A DNA stretch of 64,000 nucleotides from NCBI RefSeq assembly GCF_016718685.1, contig NZ_JADKCX010000007.1:62001-126000 (forward strand), read 5' to 3'. The translations under genes were made by a program, and so were the position numbers. Below, in pieces: positions 10,005 through 18,266 of this stretch (positions are counted from its first letter, which is position 1; the number at the start of each line of letters is the position of its first letter). Source of the DNA: Haliscomenobacter sp. (GTDB lineage: Bacteria; Bacteroidota; Bacteroidia; Chitinophagales; Saprospiraceae). The notes under the pieces are model-generated. The model made no database searches. It was given only the letters and a program-made list of their open reading frames with translations, and was not told the origin of the DNA.

Positions 10005-11504
10005 ATGAAGAAACTATCTATTCTCTGCACAATTCTGTTGGCACTTTTTGCTACAAGTACCTTTGCTCAAGAAAAAATCGGGCAGTTTGACGGGCACGAA
10101 GACGTAGGCAACCCAACCCTAAAAGGCGCTGCGACCTACAACCCGGAAACCCAGGAGTACACCCTGGAAAGTGCAGGCCTCAACATGTGGGACAAGGCCG
10201 ATCAATTTCATTTTCTTTGGAAAAAAATCAAGGGCGATTTTATCATTTCTGCAACCGTCCGCTTCATTGGAACTGGCACCAATCCGCACCGCAAAATTGG
10301 CATCATCGCCCGCGATAAACTCAGCACCGATTCGCGTTACGCCGATGCCTGCGTACACGGCGACGACTTGACTTCCCTGCAATATCGGACTGCCGATGGG
10401 GCGATCACCGAACAAGTAGAATTGTCGGTTTTTCATCCTACCAACATTGAATTCCAGCGTGTCGGCAACAAGTTCATTTTTTCAGCGGCCGTGTTTGGAG
10501 CAAATTACAAGTCGGTCAGCAAGGAAATTGCCCTGGATGAAGAAGTATACGCCGGGATCTTCATTTGCTCACACGAAGATAAAGTGGTGGAAAAAGCCGT
10601 GTTCAGCAATGTGCGCATCACCATTCCGGCGGCTCCTGATTTCCGGCCGTACCGGGACTACCTCGGTAGCCACATCGAAGTGATGGACGTACACACGGGA
10701 TTAAGAAAAATCCTGCATTCGGCGCCCAATTCCCTACAAGCCCCCAACTGGACCAAAGACGGGAAAACCCTGATCTACAATTCGGAAGGCAAGATGTACA
10801 ATTTCGATCTGGCGAGCAATACCGTTTCCACCCTGAATACCGGTTTTGCGATCAACAACAACAACGACCATGTACTTTCTTTCAATGGAAAAAAACTGGC
10901 CCTTAGCAACCACATGGGTGAAACCAGGATCTCGACCTTGTTCATCATGCCCGTTACCGGGTCAGACCAACCCGAGGCCATTACGGCTCCCGAATCCGGA
11001 CATTCGTACTTACATGGTTGGTCTCCGGATGGAAAAAAGCTGATTTTTACCGGCCAGCGCAACAAACAGTACGACATCTGGTCTGTTGACATTGCGACCA
11101 AAAAGGAAACCCCACTCACCAATACCCTAACCCTTGACGATAGCCCTGAATTCACGCCCGATGGGAAATGGATTTATTTCAATTCGGTGCGTACCGGCAC
11201 CATGAAATTGTGGCGCATGAAACCCGATGGCAGTCAGCAGGAGCAGGTGACTTTTGACGAGTACAACGACTGGTTTCCGCACATTTCGCCCGATGGCAAG
11301 TGGATTGTGTATTTGTCGTATCCTAAAGAGATCAATCCCACTGATCATCCCTGGTACCAAAAAATATACCTCCGCTTGATGCCTGCTTCTGGAGGTATTC
11401 CCCGAAATATCGCTTATGTGTACGGCGGACAAGGTACCATCAACGTGCCCTCCTGGTCGCCCGATAGCAAGCGCATTGCTTTTGTCAGCAATACGAAGTT
11501 GTAG
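10005..11504 (+). CDS. Secreted TolB-like beta-propeller protein
   Basis: The 499-residue product has a signal peptide (cleavage after STFAQ, about residue 22). An N-terminal concanavalin-like domain (residues ~30-205, FDGHEDVGNPTLKG to KAVFSNVRI) resembles the DUF1349 type found on carbohydrate-active proteins. The C-terminal half carries PD40/WD40-like blades of the TolB type, with repeated motifs such as SPDGKKLIFTGQ, TPDGKWIYFNS, SPDGKWIVYLS and SPDSKRIAFVS. It follows the GH3 gene directly and a strong terminator ends it, so the two probably form an operon. It is sometimes annotated as a biopolymer transporter protein. A role in sugar binding or sensing is my inference. Confidence 0.75.
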   Translation: MKKLSILCTILLALFATSTFAQEKIGQFDGHEDVGNPTLKGAATYNPETQEYTLESAGLNMWDKADQFHFLWKKIKGDFIISATVRFIGTGTNPHRKIGIIARDKLSTDSRYADACVHGDDLTSLQYRTADGAITEQVELSVFHPTNIEFQRVGNKFIFSAAVFGANYKSVSKEIALDEEVYAGIFICSHEDKVVEKAVFSNVRITIPAAPDFRPYRDYLGSHIEVMDVHTGLRKILHSAPNSLQAPNWTKDGKTLIYNSEGKMYNFDLASNTVSTLNTGFAINNNNDHVLSFNGKKLALSNHMGETRISTLFIMPVTGSDQPEAITAPESGHSYLHGWSPDGKKLIFTGQRNKQYDIWSVDIATKKETPLTNTLTLDDSPEFTPDGKWIYFNSVRTGTMKLWRMKPDGSQQEQVTFDEYNDWFPHISPDGKWIVYLSYPKEINPTDHPWYQKIYLRLMPASGGIPRNIAYVYGGQGTINVPSWSPDSKRIAFVSNTKL

Positions 11505-11514
11505 AGATTATAGC

Positions 11515-11535
11515 ATCCGCCTTCGGCGGATTTTT
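11515..11535 (+). terminator. Rho-independent terminator after the TolB-like gene
   Basis: ATCCGCC-TTC-GGCGGAT forms a 7-bp stem with a tight loop, followed by TTTTT, ten bases after the TolB-like stop codon. Confidence 0.8.
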
Positions 11536-11618
11536 ACCACAAAGACACAAAGGCACAAAGACATTAAGTGCTAAAGTGTTGTCGAATCTGTGCCTTTGCG
11601 CCATTTGATGGTAAAAAC
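11531..11618. repeat. Word-array inverted repeat, CACAAAGN type
   Basis: The left arm TTTTTACCA followed by three CACAAAGN octamers (11531-11560) is matched in inverse by TGTGCCTTTGCGCCA...TGGTAAAAA (11589-11617), with mismatches. It lies between two convergent genes just beyond the TolB-like terminator. It has the same design as several other arrays in this window built from other 8-9 base words. Confidence 0.65.
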
Positions 11619-11663
11619 TTAATAATAAATCCACCGCAGGTGGGTGCTCAAGTCTTTTAATTC

Positions 11664-12527
11664 TCAGTACTGGTGAAAAGCCTGCGAGATAAACTCCAGC
11701 ACATCGGGCAAAGCTTCGCGCCAATACGTCCAGGTGTGCCCCCCGTTGCGAACGCGGAATTCGTGCGGAATCTCTTTTTTGCGCATGGCAATGTGTACCA
11801 GTGAATTGCCTTCGAATAAAAAGTCATCGTCCCCGCAATCGATGTACCAACGCACCGCTTTTTTGAGGTCATCGGGGACATTGTTCACCATGTGAACCAC
11901 ATTCTGCTGATTGAAAAACGCCTCAATCTGCGCATCGGTAGCCGTAGAATCTGGACCACGTTTTATCTGCATTTTAGCAGCTTCCAAACTCATCGGCCCG
12001 GTAGCCGCGCTCAAGGGGCAAGCCGAAGAAAACAACTCCGGATGGTGCAGCGCAAAAGCAAAACTTCCGCCGCCACCCATCGAAAGTCCGGCCACGGCCC
12101 TAAAGCGTTTTTCGCTTTTGATGCGGTATTTTTTTTCTACAAAAGGCATCAATTCCTTGAAGAAAAAATCCTCGTACAACCAGGTACCCGTTGCGTTATT
12201 GGCATAGCCGCGGCGGGTGGTATTGGCGTCGGGCATCACGATGATCATGGGCGTGGCTTTACCCTCCCGGATCGCCTTATCGGTAATATTCAATACTTCG
12301 CCAAACTGCACCCAGCCCGTTTGGTCATCACCGCCACCGTGCAGCAAATAGAGCACCGGATAGGTTCTTGCAGAGGATTCATAATCGGGAGGGAGGTAGA
12401 TGGCATACTTCCGCTCCATGTTGAGGATTTTGCTTGGGAGCGAAAGGTTATCAAATACTTTTCCGGTCTGCGCCGAAAGGTTAATGCTGATCAAAGTTAA
12501 AGTGACGAATAGACTTGCGATTTTCAT
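11664..12527 (-). CDS. Secreted esterase, enterochelin esterase / CE1-like fold
   Basis: The 287-residue alpha/beta hydrolase has a signal peptide (cleavage after NLSAQ, residue 20). The family markers are YPVLYLLHGGGDDQTGW (oxyanion region, residues ~56-72), the nucleophile elbow GLSMGGGG with Ser149, an acid in DCGDDDFLFE, and the catalytic His in NGGHTWTYW near the C-terminus. The family includes feruloyl and acetylxylan esterases (CE1) and Fes-like esterases. Because a GH3 enzyme and a sugar-related propeller protein lie next to it, an accessory carbohydrate esterase is the best guess. Its specificity cannot be read from sequence. Confidence 0.85.
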   Translation of the reverse strand: MKIASLFVTLTLISINLSAQTGKVFDNLSLPSKILNMERKYAIYLPPDYESSARTYPVLYLLHGGGDDQTGWVQFGEVLNITDKAIREGKATPMIIVMPDANTTRRGYANNATGTWLYEDFFFKELMPFVEKKYRIKSEKRFRAVAGLSMGGGGSFAFALHHPELFSSACPLSAATGPMSLEAAKMQIKRGPDSTATDAQIEAFFNQQNVVHMVNNVPDDLKKAVRWYIDCGDDDFLFEGNSLVHIAMRKKEIPHEFRVRNGGHTWTYWREALPDVLEFISQAFHQY

Positions 12528-12561
12528 GTAGATGCATGTTTAAGTTGTAGGTAAAAATAGC

Positions 12562-13440
12562 TTATTTCACTAGTTCATACGCCGCCACTGTATTTCTAAA
12601 AAAGGTGGGTACCAATAACCATTTCTTTGCTTGCACATAATCAATGTCGGCAGAACTGATGGAATCAACTTGGGAATTCAACAGCAAGGATGTTTTGCCA
12701 TCAGGTTGAACGTAGTGCACCAAGCCGCTCCAGGAAGATACTAAATAAGCGCCGTCTCCCACAGCTTCGATGCCATCGGGTTGTGGAACTTTGCTGGCCA
12801 GTTTTTTGAATTTTTTAGTGCCAAGATTATACTGTACTAAAGTCGAGTCTTTCCAAATACCAAGTAGCAACGTGCCATTCTCATGTAAGATACCGTTGGA
12901 TCCTCCCAAGCCTTCAACAATTGTAGCAACTGCGCCATCTTTGAGCTGGTAAACAGTACCCTTTATAGAATCTGTAAAATAGATGGTCCCATCCGATGTA
13001 CTCGTTACATCATTGAGGCCCTCTGCACCAGGTGCTGCGTATTTTTTGGTTATTTTTCCTGTAGCTAAATCAATCTCTACCAAATGGGTGATATCGGCGG
13101 TATACAATTTTCCATTGGCGATGGCCATACCTTTGGGTGCACTCAGACCTGTGGCCCATTTGGCGGCAATGGTAGTACCATCAGTAGCTAGTTTGCCGAT
13201 AGAGCCTTTACCGTCAGCGCCCCAAGGCTCGCCTTCTATATTGGACACATAAATGGTGTTGCTAGCTGCATCGTACAAGGCGGATTCTGAGGTCGTAAAC
13301 AGGGTGTCAGATTCCCAAAGCTTCTTAAGTTCTAGCGTTGGAGCAGAATTGTCTACCGTTTTTTCGCTTTTACCTACATTGTTTTTGCAGGAAAACAAAA
13401 CAATAAATAATCCAAGGAGGGTCAAAAGATACTTTTTCAT
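12562..13440 (-). CDS. SMP-30/gluconolactonase-like propeller lipoprotein
   Basis: The 292-residue product starts at ATG 13440; the longer frame to 13524 would precede the signal with unlikely residues. The lipobox VLFSC places the lipid-anchored Cys near residue 18. The rest is a six-bladed propeller of the SMP-30/NHL type, with blade motifs such as GLSAPKGMAIANGKLY, TSTSDGTIYFTDS, LGGSNGILHENGTLL and PQPDGIEAVGDGAYL. SMP-30 proteins are lactonases or hydrolases that bind a divalent metal, but the metal ligands cannot be assigned with confidence here. It lies 34 bases upstream of the CE1-like esterase on the same strand and may be co-transcribed. Confidence 0.75.
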   Translation of the reverse strand: MKKYLLTLLGLFIVLFSCKNNVGKSEKTVDNSAPTLELKKLWESDTLFTTSESALYDAASNTIYVSNIEGEPWGADGKGSIGKLATDGTTIAAKWATGLSAPKGMAIANGKLYTADITHLVEIDLATGKITKKYAAPGAEGLNDVTSTSDGTIYFTDSIKGTVYQLKDGAVATIVEGLGGSNGILHENGTLLLGIWKDSTLVQYNLGTKKFKKLASKVPQPDGIEAVGDGAYLVSSWSGLVHYVQPDGKTSLLLNSQVDSISSADIDYVQAKKWLLVPTFFRNTVAAYELVK

Positions 13441-13739
13441 TGTGGTGAATTTTATGGGTAAGTGGTTTGCTTTTAGCGTGGGGGGATATTTACCGCAGTG
13501 AGGGGGCGGTGCCCAAGTCCGCAATTTTAAATTGGCCTGACGGTCGACGAGCCGGGGGGCCCCGTTATATACTTTCGGCTCAGTCGATCAAATGGCCAAT
13601 TTCTTTTTGGGAGCCCCCCCTGCCCCGTGGGTGGTCGGGCCACCCGCCCCCCATCTTTTCCCTTTTTTTGTTGAACCCCAGGCGCCCCCCCCCCAGTCTT
13701 TCAAAGCGCGGAAAATCTTGTTTATGATTCAATTTTTGA
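13441..13739. other. Non-coding stretch rich in G/C homopolymers
   Basis: No gene is supported here. The sequence has an unusual density of long G and C runs (for example GCCCCCCC near 13613, a run of ten C at about 13685-13694, GGGGGGCCCC near 13554), unlike the flanking DNA. It leads into the decayed gene that follows. It may be eroded sequence, a poorly resolved assembly segment, or both. Confidence 0.4.
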
Positions 13740-14219
13740 ACATCAATGAAAAATTCGATTTTAAAATGTCCAGCAATGATCAAATTATTGGTCGCCAAAA
13801 ATCGCCGGAGAGCTAAACGGGCAGTACGTCAAACTAGTCAAGGCCAAAGGCGAAATGTGGGGGCGGTTTGGGGACAGGCAGGGGGGGTCTTTGAATGTAA
13901 GCGGCCAGCGACGATGAGGACGAATCTTTGCCCAGGTTTGTATTTTGTGTACTTTTTAAAGGAATTCAACTGTGCATGGATTGTTGAGAGCGGGCGACCA
14001 ACCTGTCAAGGCCAAAGGGAGATGTGGCACGCGCGGGGGGGGTTTTAAAGGCTTTGTCAGGACCCGGGCCGTCAGAGCGGAGACTGTCATTGTCCCCAGA
14101 GGGGGTAGAGCACCGAGGGCGAAGAGGAGGTCTGGCTCATCCTGTTCGAGCCTAAAGCCACCAAACACACGGGCAACATCGAGCATGAAATGACCAAATA
14201 TGAGCAGGATTGGATTTGA
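13740..14219 (+). pseudogene. Decayed or badly frameshifted hypothetical gene
   Basis: Short protein-like stretches in shifting plus-strand frames suggest one gene: EKFDFKMSSNDQIIGRQKSP (from ~13749), LNGQYVKLVKAKGEMWGRF (~13814-13870), and a clean C-terminal frame STEGEEEVWLILFEPK then ATKHTGNIEHEMTKYEQDWI ending at TGA 14217-14219. The segment encoding VKAKGEMW recurs about 165 bases later (near 14010) as TCAAGGCCAAAGGGAGATGT, so the parent protein may have held an internal repeat. I do not recognise the family. Long G/C runs around it make sequencing error as likely as true decay. Confidence 0.45.
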
Positions 14220-14271
14220 AAACCGCATGGGTGGATACGGTTCGATCAGGTGCTCATATTTTTACCGTGCC

Positions 14272-15750
14272 TTATTTCCGCCACAACTCATCAATTTCCG
14301 CATTCGGAAAATTCGTCCGCGTCCGCCAGGACTGTTGGCCATATCCGGTGCCTTTGGACATCACCAATGCCCAGAGGCCATTGCCGTAGCTCAAATTGGT
14401 AATGTGGTAGCCTTTTTCCCAAAATTCCTGGATCTCATCCTTGGGATAATGATTGCGGGTACGCCAAACCTGTATCTCGTAGCCTGCATTTTTGGACATG
14501 ACCAGCGCCCAGAGGCCATTACCATAAGTGAGGCTGGTGATGTGGTAGCCCTGGGCCCAAAACTCGTTGATTTCGTTTTGAGGGAAGGCCGGGCGGGTGC
14601 GCCAAATTTGGTGGGTATACTTCGTACCCTTCGACATGATCAGGGCCCATTGCCCATCGCCGTAGTTCACACTGTTGACGTAATAACCCTCGCCCCACAG
14701 TTCTTTAATGTCATCAGCCGGGAAATCGCCACCCGTCCGCCAAACCTGATCGGAAAATCCAGTACCCGTCGACATCACCAATGCCCACAGGCCCTTGCCA
14801 TAGGACAGGTTGCTGATGTAGTAATCTTTGTCCCAAAATTCCTGGATTTCAGCCTCGGGAAAATAAGTCCGCGTACGCCAAGCTTCGGTGTAATTGGATT
14901 TGACCTTGGACATGGTCACCGACCAGATGCTGTCCCCGTAAGCCAATCCGGTAATGCGGTAGCGTTGGGCAGGCGTGGCTGTAGTGGTAGTGGTTGTAGT
15001 GGTAAAGGGATACAAGGAGGCAATGGTCTTTTTGTCTCCGGCGGATAAGTTGTAATTCCAGCCCACTTCGTAGCCATCCAGGGTAAAGGCCTTGTTGACC
15101 GGGTAGTGCATGATGGATTGAGGGTCGTACTCCCCGTTGGTTTGGGTCACCGAGTATTTGTTCAATACGTTTTTATCAACCTCTTCTTTGCTCCAGTTTT
15201 GCACTTGCATGTAGTGGGCATACACTTTGGGCTTGTTCCATTTGATGCCCGACAAGGGACTGAGGTGCTCGTGCAACAAACCCAGGGCGTGCCCGAATTC
15301 GTGCAAAATGGTGCGTTTGAACTCTTGCTCCGTGGTGTTTTTGTCAAACCAGCCGTAGTTCATCGAAGGTCCGGATTGACCACTGATGGTTCTTCCCGAA
15401 TTGAGGTCTACCGAGAATTCCCTGGATTGTTTGCCGATTAAAGACCAGGAGCCTCCTTTGTTGAAGGTAATCCGGATATCGGCTTGGGGCCCGGGTACAA
15501 ATTCGAAGGGAACATTGCCGTAGATGCTCCACTCGCCCACGTATTTTTTGACCTTGCTGTGCAAATATGGGTCGCCATTCAAGAAGGCAACGGTGATTTT
15601 TTTGCGGTCTTCCCATTTTAGCTCGCTGTAATACACGCCCTGGTACAAGGAGGTATTCAGGGTCGGGAAGATGATGTCTTGACAGAATTGAGTCTGCGCA
15701 AAAGCAAGTTGCGCGAAGGTGATGAAAAGGAGGGTGATCATTGGTTTCAT
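14272..15750 (-). CDS. Metzincin (astacin-like) metalloprotease with five DUF7477-like repeats
   Basis: The 492-residue secreted product starts at ATG 15750 with a signal peptide cleaved after FAQ (about residue 19). The protease domain has HEFGHALGLLHEH (His150, Glu151, His154, His160) and a Met-turn SIMHYP, so it is a metzincin close to astacins. After a Thr-rich linker (eight Thr near residue 255) come five consecutive repeats of 46, 46, 46, 46 and 45 residues. Each reads about Y-x-I-x-x-L-x-YG-x-G-x-WALVMS-x-GTGY-x-x-Q-x-WRT-x-x-x-FP-x-x-EI-x-EFW. This pattern matches the DUF7477 repeat known from the C-termini of plant MUT9-like/casein-kinase-I-type kinases. No T9SS sorting domain follows the repeats. 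It lies alone. Confidence 0.8.
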   Translation of the reverse strand: MKPMITLLFITFAQLAFAQTQFCQDIIFPTLNTSLYQGVYYSELKWEDRKKITVAFLNGDPYLHSKVKKYVGEWSIYGNVPFEFVPGPQADIRITFNKGGSWSLIGKQSREFSVDLNSGRTISGQSGPSMNYGWFDKNTTEQEFKRTILHEFGHALGLLHEHLSPLSGIKWNKPKVYAHYMQVQNWSKEEVDKNVLNKYSVTQTNGEYDPQSIMHYPVNKAFTLDGYEVGWNYNLSAGDKKTIASLYPFTTTTTTTTATPAQRYRITGLAYGDSIWSVTMSKVKSNYTEAWRTRTYFPEAEIQEFWDKDYYISNLSYGKGLWALVMSTGTGFSDQVWRTGGDFPADDIKELWGEGYYVNSVNYGDGQWALIMSKGTKYTHQIWRTRPAFPQNEINEFWAQGYHITSLTYGNGLWALVMSKNAGYEIQVWRTRNHYPKDEIQEFWEKGYHITNLSYGNGLWALVMSKGTGYGQQSWRTRTNFPNAEIDELWRK

Positions 15751-15828
15751 GGACACAAAGTTATCCAGGTGATTCAATTCAGGCCATAATTTTTCGTCAA
15801 CTCGTTTATCTTGAATTGAAACCCGACA

Positions 15829-15892
15829 AAGTCGGGGTGCTAAATAGTTACGATGTGACAAAAAAATCTGTGGAAATCTGTGGAATCCGTGG
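15829..15892. repeat. Small hairpin and AATCTGTGGA word array
   Basis: CCCGAC-AAA-GTCGGG forms a hairpin near 15830. At 15864-15892 the word AATCTGTGGA is repeated about three times with variation (ATCTGTGGAA, ATCTGTGGAA, ATCCGTGG). Only one arm is seen, unlike the other arrays here. It lies between the NtrC-type gene (3' end) and the metzincin gene (5' side). Confidence 0.45.
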
Positions 15893-15937
15893 TGACATTG
15901 TCTTTAACCATTTCCGCCGCAGGCGGGTACTTAACTT

Positions 15938-17308
15938 TTACTCCTCCTCAAATGCAATTCCGTATTTCTCCAGCCTCCGATACAACGCAAAGCGCGTAAT
16001 ACCCAGAGAACGCGCCACTTTTGACAACTTATTTTGGTGAAAAGCCAGTGCGCGTTTAATCATCTCCAATTCCATTTCCTCCAGGGTCATACTTCCGACT
16101 TCCGGGAATTTGACACTACCTTTTGTGCCTGAACCAAAACTTTGCAAGTTCTTTTGAAAATCGGCAACCCCGAGTTCATCCCCAGTACTCAAGAGTACCG
16201 TACGTTCCACGAGGTTTTTTAACTGGCGAATATTACCCGGCAGCGGCAGGTTCTTCAGCCAATGCAAGGCCTCTTTGTGCACTCGCAGTTGAGGTCGATT
16301 GTATAATGTTTTGAGGTTGTTGACAAAAAAATCGACCAATGCGGGAATGTCTCCCGGGCGCTCGCGCAGGGCGGGAAGTTTAACGGTAATGAGGTTGATG
16401 CGGTAAAAAAGGTCTTCACGGAAAGTACCCTGCCCCACCATTTCTTCCAGGTTGCGGTTGGTGGCACATACCACGCGCACATCCACGGTTTTGCTGCGGC
16501 TGCTGCCCAGGGGTTCAAAGGTACGGTCTTGTAGCACCCGCAAGAGTTTGACTTGACTGGCCAAATCCAGATCCCCAATTTCATCCAAAAAAATACTGCC
16601 TTTGTGCGCCATTTCAAAGCGCCCGATTCGATCGGTTTTGGCATCGGTAAAAGCGCCCCGCACATGGCCAAACAACTCACTTTCAAAAAGGGAAGCGGAA
16701 ATACCCCCCAGGTTTACTTTGACAAACGGCGCTTTGGCGCGTTTGCTGTTGAGGTGGATGGCTTCGGCAATGAGTTCCTTACCAGCACCACTTTCCCCCG
16801 TGATCAGGATGGGGGCGTCGGTTGGAGCCACCCGGCCAATAGATTCGAGCAATTCCAATAATTTTGGGTCTTCCCCAACGATGTTTTCAAAATGAAACTG
16901 CTCATCCAGTTTTCTGCGATTGGGGGATTGCGGAGGCGATTGAGCCAACTTGAGGGCAGTACGCACCGCTTGCAGCAAGGCTTCGTTTTGCCAGGGTTTG
17001 GTCATAAAATCGGCGGCACCAATTTTCATCCCTTCCACCGCCAGTTCAATCGAGCCCCAGCCGGTGAGGAGGATAACGGGCAATGCAGGGTGAATGTTTT
17101 TGATTTTGCGCAAGGTGCTAAGGCCATCCGACCCGGAAGTTTCAATGGAAAAATTCATGTCCAGAATGGCCAATTCGGGCGTATGTTTTTGCAAGAAACT
17201 TAAGGCCTCAGTAGGAGAACTGGCGGTGCGTACTTCGAAGCCTTGCTGTTGGAACAGCAGCGACAAGGAAGTTTGAATGGCAATATCGTCATCGATGAGC
17301 AGCAGCAA
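15938..17308 (-). CDS. Sigma-54-dependent response regulator, NtrC type
   Basis: The 456-residue regulator has three domains. The receiver (residues 1-120) has phosphoacceptor Asp50 in LAILDMNF, Thr82 and Lys104 (TKPW). The AAA+ domain (~140-370) has Walker A GESGAGKE at 171-178, GAFTDA at 219-224 (canonical GAFTGA, contacting sigma-54) and Walker B GSIFLDEIGD at 237. A Fis-type helix-turn-helix closes the protein (ARSLGITRFALYRRLEKYG). The start is TTG at 17308, because the only in-frame upstream codons before a stop are AGC and ACA. That stop is the stop of the universal stress gene, leaving 6 bases between them, so translation is probably coupled. No histidine kinase is adjacent. Confidence 0.9.
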   Translation of the reverse strand: MLLLIDDDIAIQTSLSLLFQQQGFEVRTASSPTEALSFLQKHTPELAILDMNFSIETSGSDGLSTLRKIKNIHPALPVILLTGWGSIELAVEGMKIGAADFMTKPWQNEALLQAVRTALKLAQSPPQSPNRRKLDEQFHFENIVGEDPKLLELLESIGRVAPTDAPILITGESGAGKELIAEAIHLNSKRAKAPFVKVNLGGISASLFESELFGHVRGAFTDAKTDRIGRFEMAHKGSIFLDEIGDLDLASQVKLLRVLQDRTFEPLGSSRSKTVDVRVVCATNRNLEEMVGQGTFREDLFYRINLITVKLPALRERPGDIPALVDFFVNNLKTLYNRPQLRVHKEALHWLKNLPLPGNIRQLKNLVERTVLLSTGDELGVADFQKNLQSFGSGTKGSVKFPEVGSMTLEEMELEMIKRALAFHQNKLSKVARSLGITRFALYRRLEKYGIAFEEE

Positions 17309-17314
17309 GCTTGT

Positions 17315-18151
17315 TTACGATTTAAAGATGAGTACGGGAATATTGACTTCCTGGATGACTTCATGGGCCAGTCCACTGCGCAAAATCCGATCCCAAAAGC
17401 CCTTGCGATAGGCCGTTAGCGCGATCAAATCGGCTTTTACTTCTTGCATGTAGCGCTCAAGGTGATCCATGATGTCATCACCTTCCAGAATGGTAAAACG
17501 CACCCGTTGGTCTTCATTGTCCTCTTCCAATGCGCGCATGATTTTTTCCATCTGTTGTTTGGCCCAGGCATTATCAGCCGGATCATCATTCACGTGAACC
17601 AGATAGAGGTTGGCATCCAGAGCCTGGCACCAGGCGACCATTTTTTCGATGGAGGCGAGGTTGGCTACGTCAAAATCGGTGGCGTATACCACACTTTTAA
17701 TGGGGGTAAATTGAGTTCCGGGGGGCGTCATCAATACGGGCACCTCTGCGAGATTGATCATTTTTGAGGCGAGCCCACCAAAAATACGCCCAGCCAAGCC
17801 CATGCGGTTGCGCATACCCATGATGATCAGGTCTGCGTCGTATTTACCGGTCAATACCTCTATGCCGTCCCAGAGGTTGTCGCCCACAATCACCCCATGA
17901 ACCGGGAGTTTTTGGTCTTCTTCAGGGGTGTTGGTCTGGATGAACTGCCTCAATTTGTGCAGGGCATCCAACTGCTCGGTATTGATACTTTCATCCAATT
18001 TAGCGCTGTCTTCTACTGTAGGAAAGTCTGCACTGTCTTCTACGTGAGCAACGTAGAGTTCGTTGTGCAAATGACGGGTAAGGTGCAAACCATACCGAAA
18101 AGGTTGGGCACTGTTGTGGTGAAAATCAGTGAGGCATAAAATGGAGTCCAT
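17315..18151 (-). CDS. Universal stress protein, two tandem Usp domains
   Basis: The 278-residue cytoplasmic protein contains two Usp folds (about residues 1-145 and 146-278), each starting with a beta strand plus Asp (ILCLTDFHH; SVVYATDFD). The first domain has IIMGMRNRMGLAGRIFGGLAS, the loop where ATP-binding family members carry GxxGxnnnGS. The match is partial, so nucleotide binding is uncertain. Such proteins respond to stress and growth arrest. It lies 6 bases upstream of the NtrC-type regulator in the same frame, which suggests joint expression. Confidence 0.88.
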   Translation of the reverse strand: MDSILCLTDFHHNSAQPFRYGLHLTRHLHNELYVAHVEDSADFPTVEDSAKLDESINTEQLDALHKLRQFIQTNTPEEDQKLPVHGVIVGDNLWDGIEVLTGKYDADLIIMGMRNRMGLAGRIFGGLASKMINLAEVPVLMTPPGTQFTPIKSVVYATDFDVANLASIEKMVAWCQALDANLYLVHVNDDPADNAWAKQQMEKIMRALEEDNEDQRVRFTILEGDDIMDHLERYMQEVKADLIALTAYRKGFWDRILRSGLAHEVIQEVNIPVLIFKS

Positions 18152-18170
18152 TGAAAATGGGTCTTTATTT

Positions 18171-18266
18171 AGGGTTCGTAGGTTCGAGGGTTCGGGGGTT
18201 TAATCGGTCGCCGAGCGGAGCCGAGGTGCCCGATTAAACCTTCGAACCCCCGAACCTACGAACCCT
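18171..18266. repeat. Word-array hairpin, GGGTTCGA type, copy 1
   Basis: The left arm at 18171-18207 consists of four 8-base words (AGGGTTCG, TAGGTTCG, AGGGTTCG, GGGGTTTA) plus ATCGG. The right arm at 18230-18266 is its inverse with about four mismatches in 37 bases; the loop is 22 bases. The right arm ends exactly next to the TAG stop of the TerC gene (18267-18269). It could act as a 3' end hairpin for the TerC transcript. Related copies are at 43349 and 62663. Confidence 0.8.

Noticed and set aside
14200..15048. 282-codon plus-strand ORF
   Set aside because: It is antisense to the DUF7477-like repeats and its internal repetition is inherited from them.
15864..15892. AATCTGTGGA array as a member of the hairpin class
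   Set aside because: Only one arm is present, so it is recorded as a simple word array.
18171..18266. Word arrays considered as CRISPR repeats
   Set aside because: Words are 8-9 bases, tandem without spacers, arranged as inverted arms; no cas genes.
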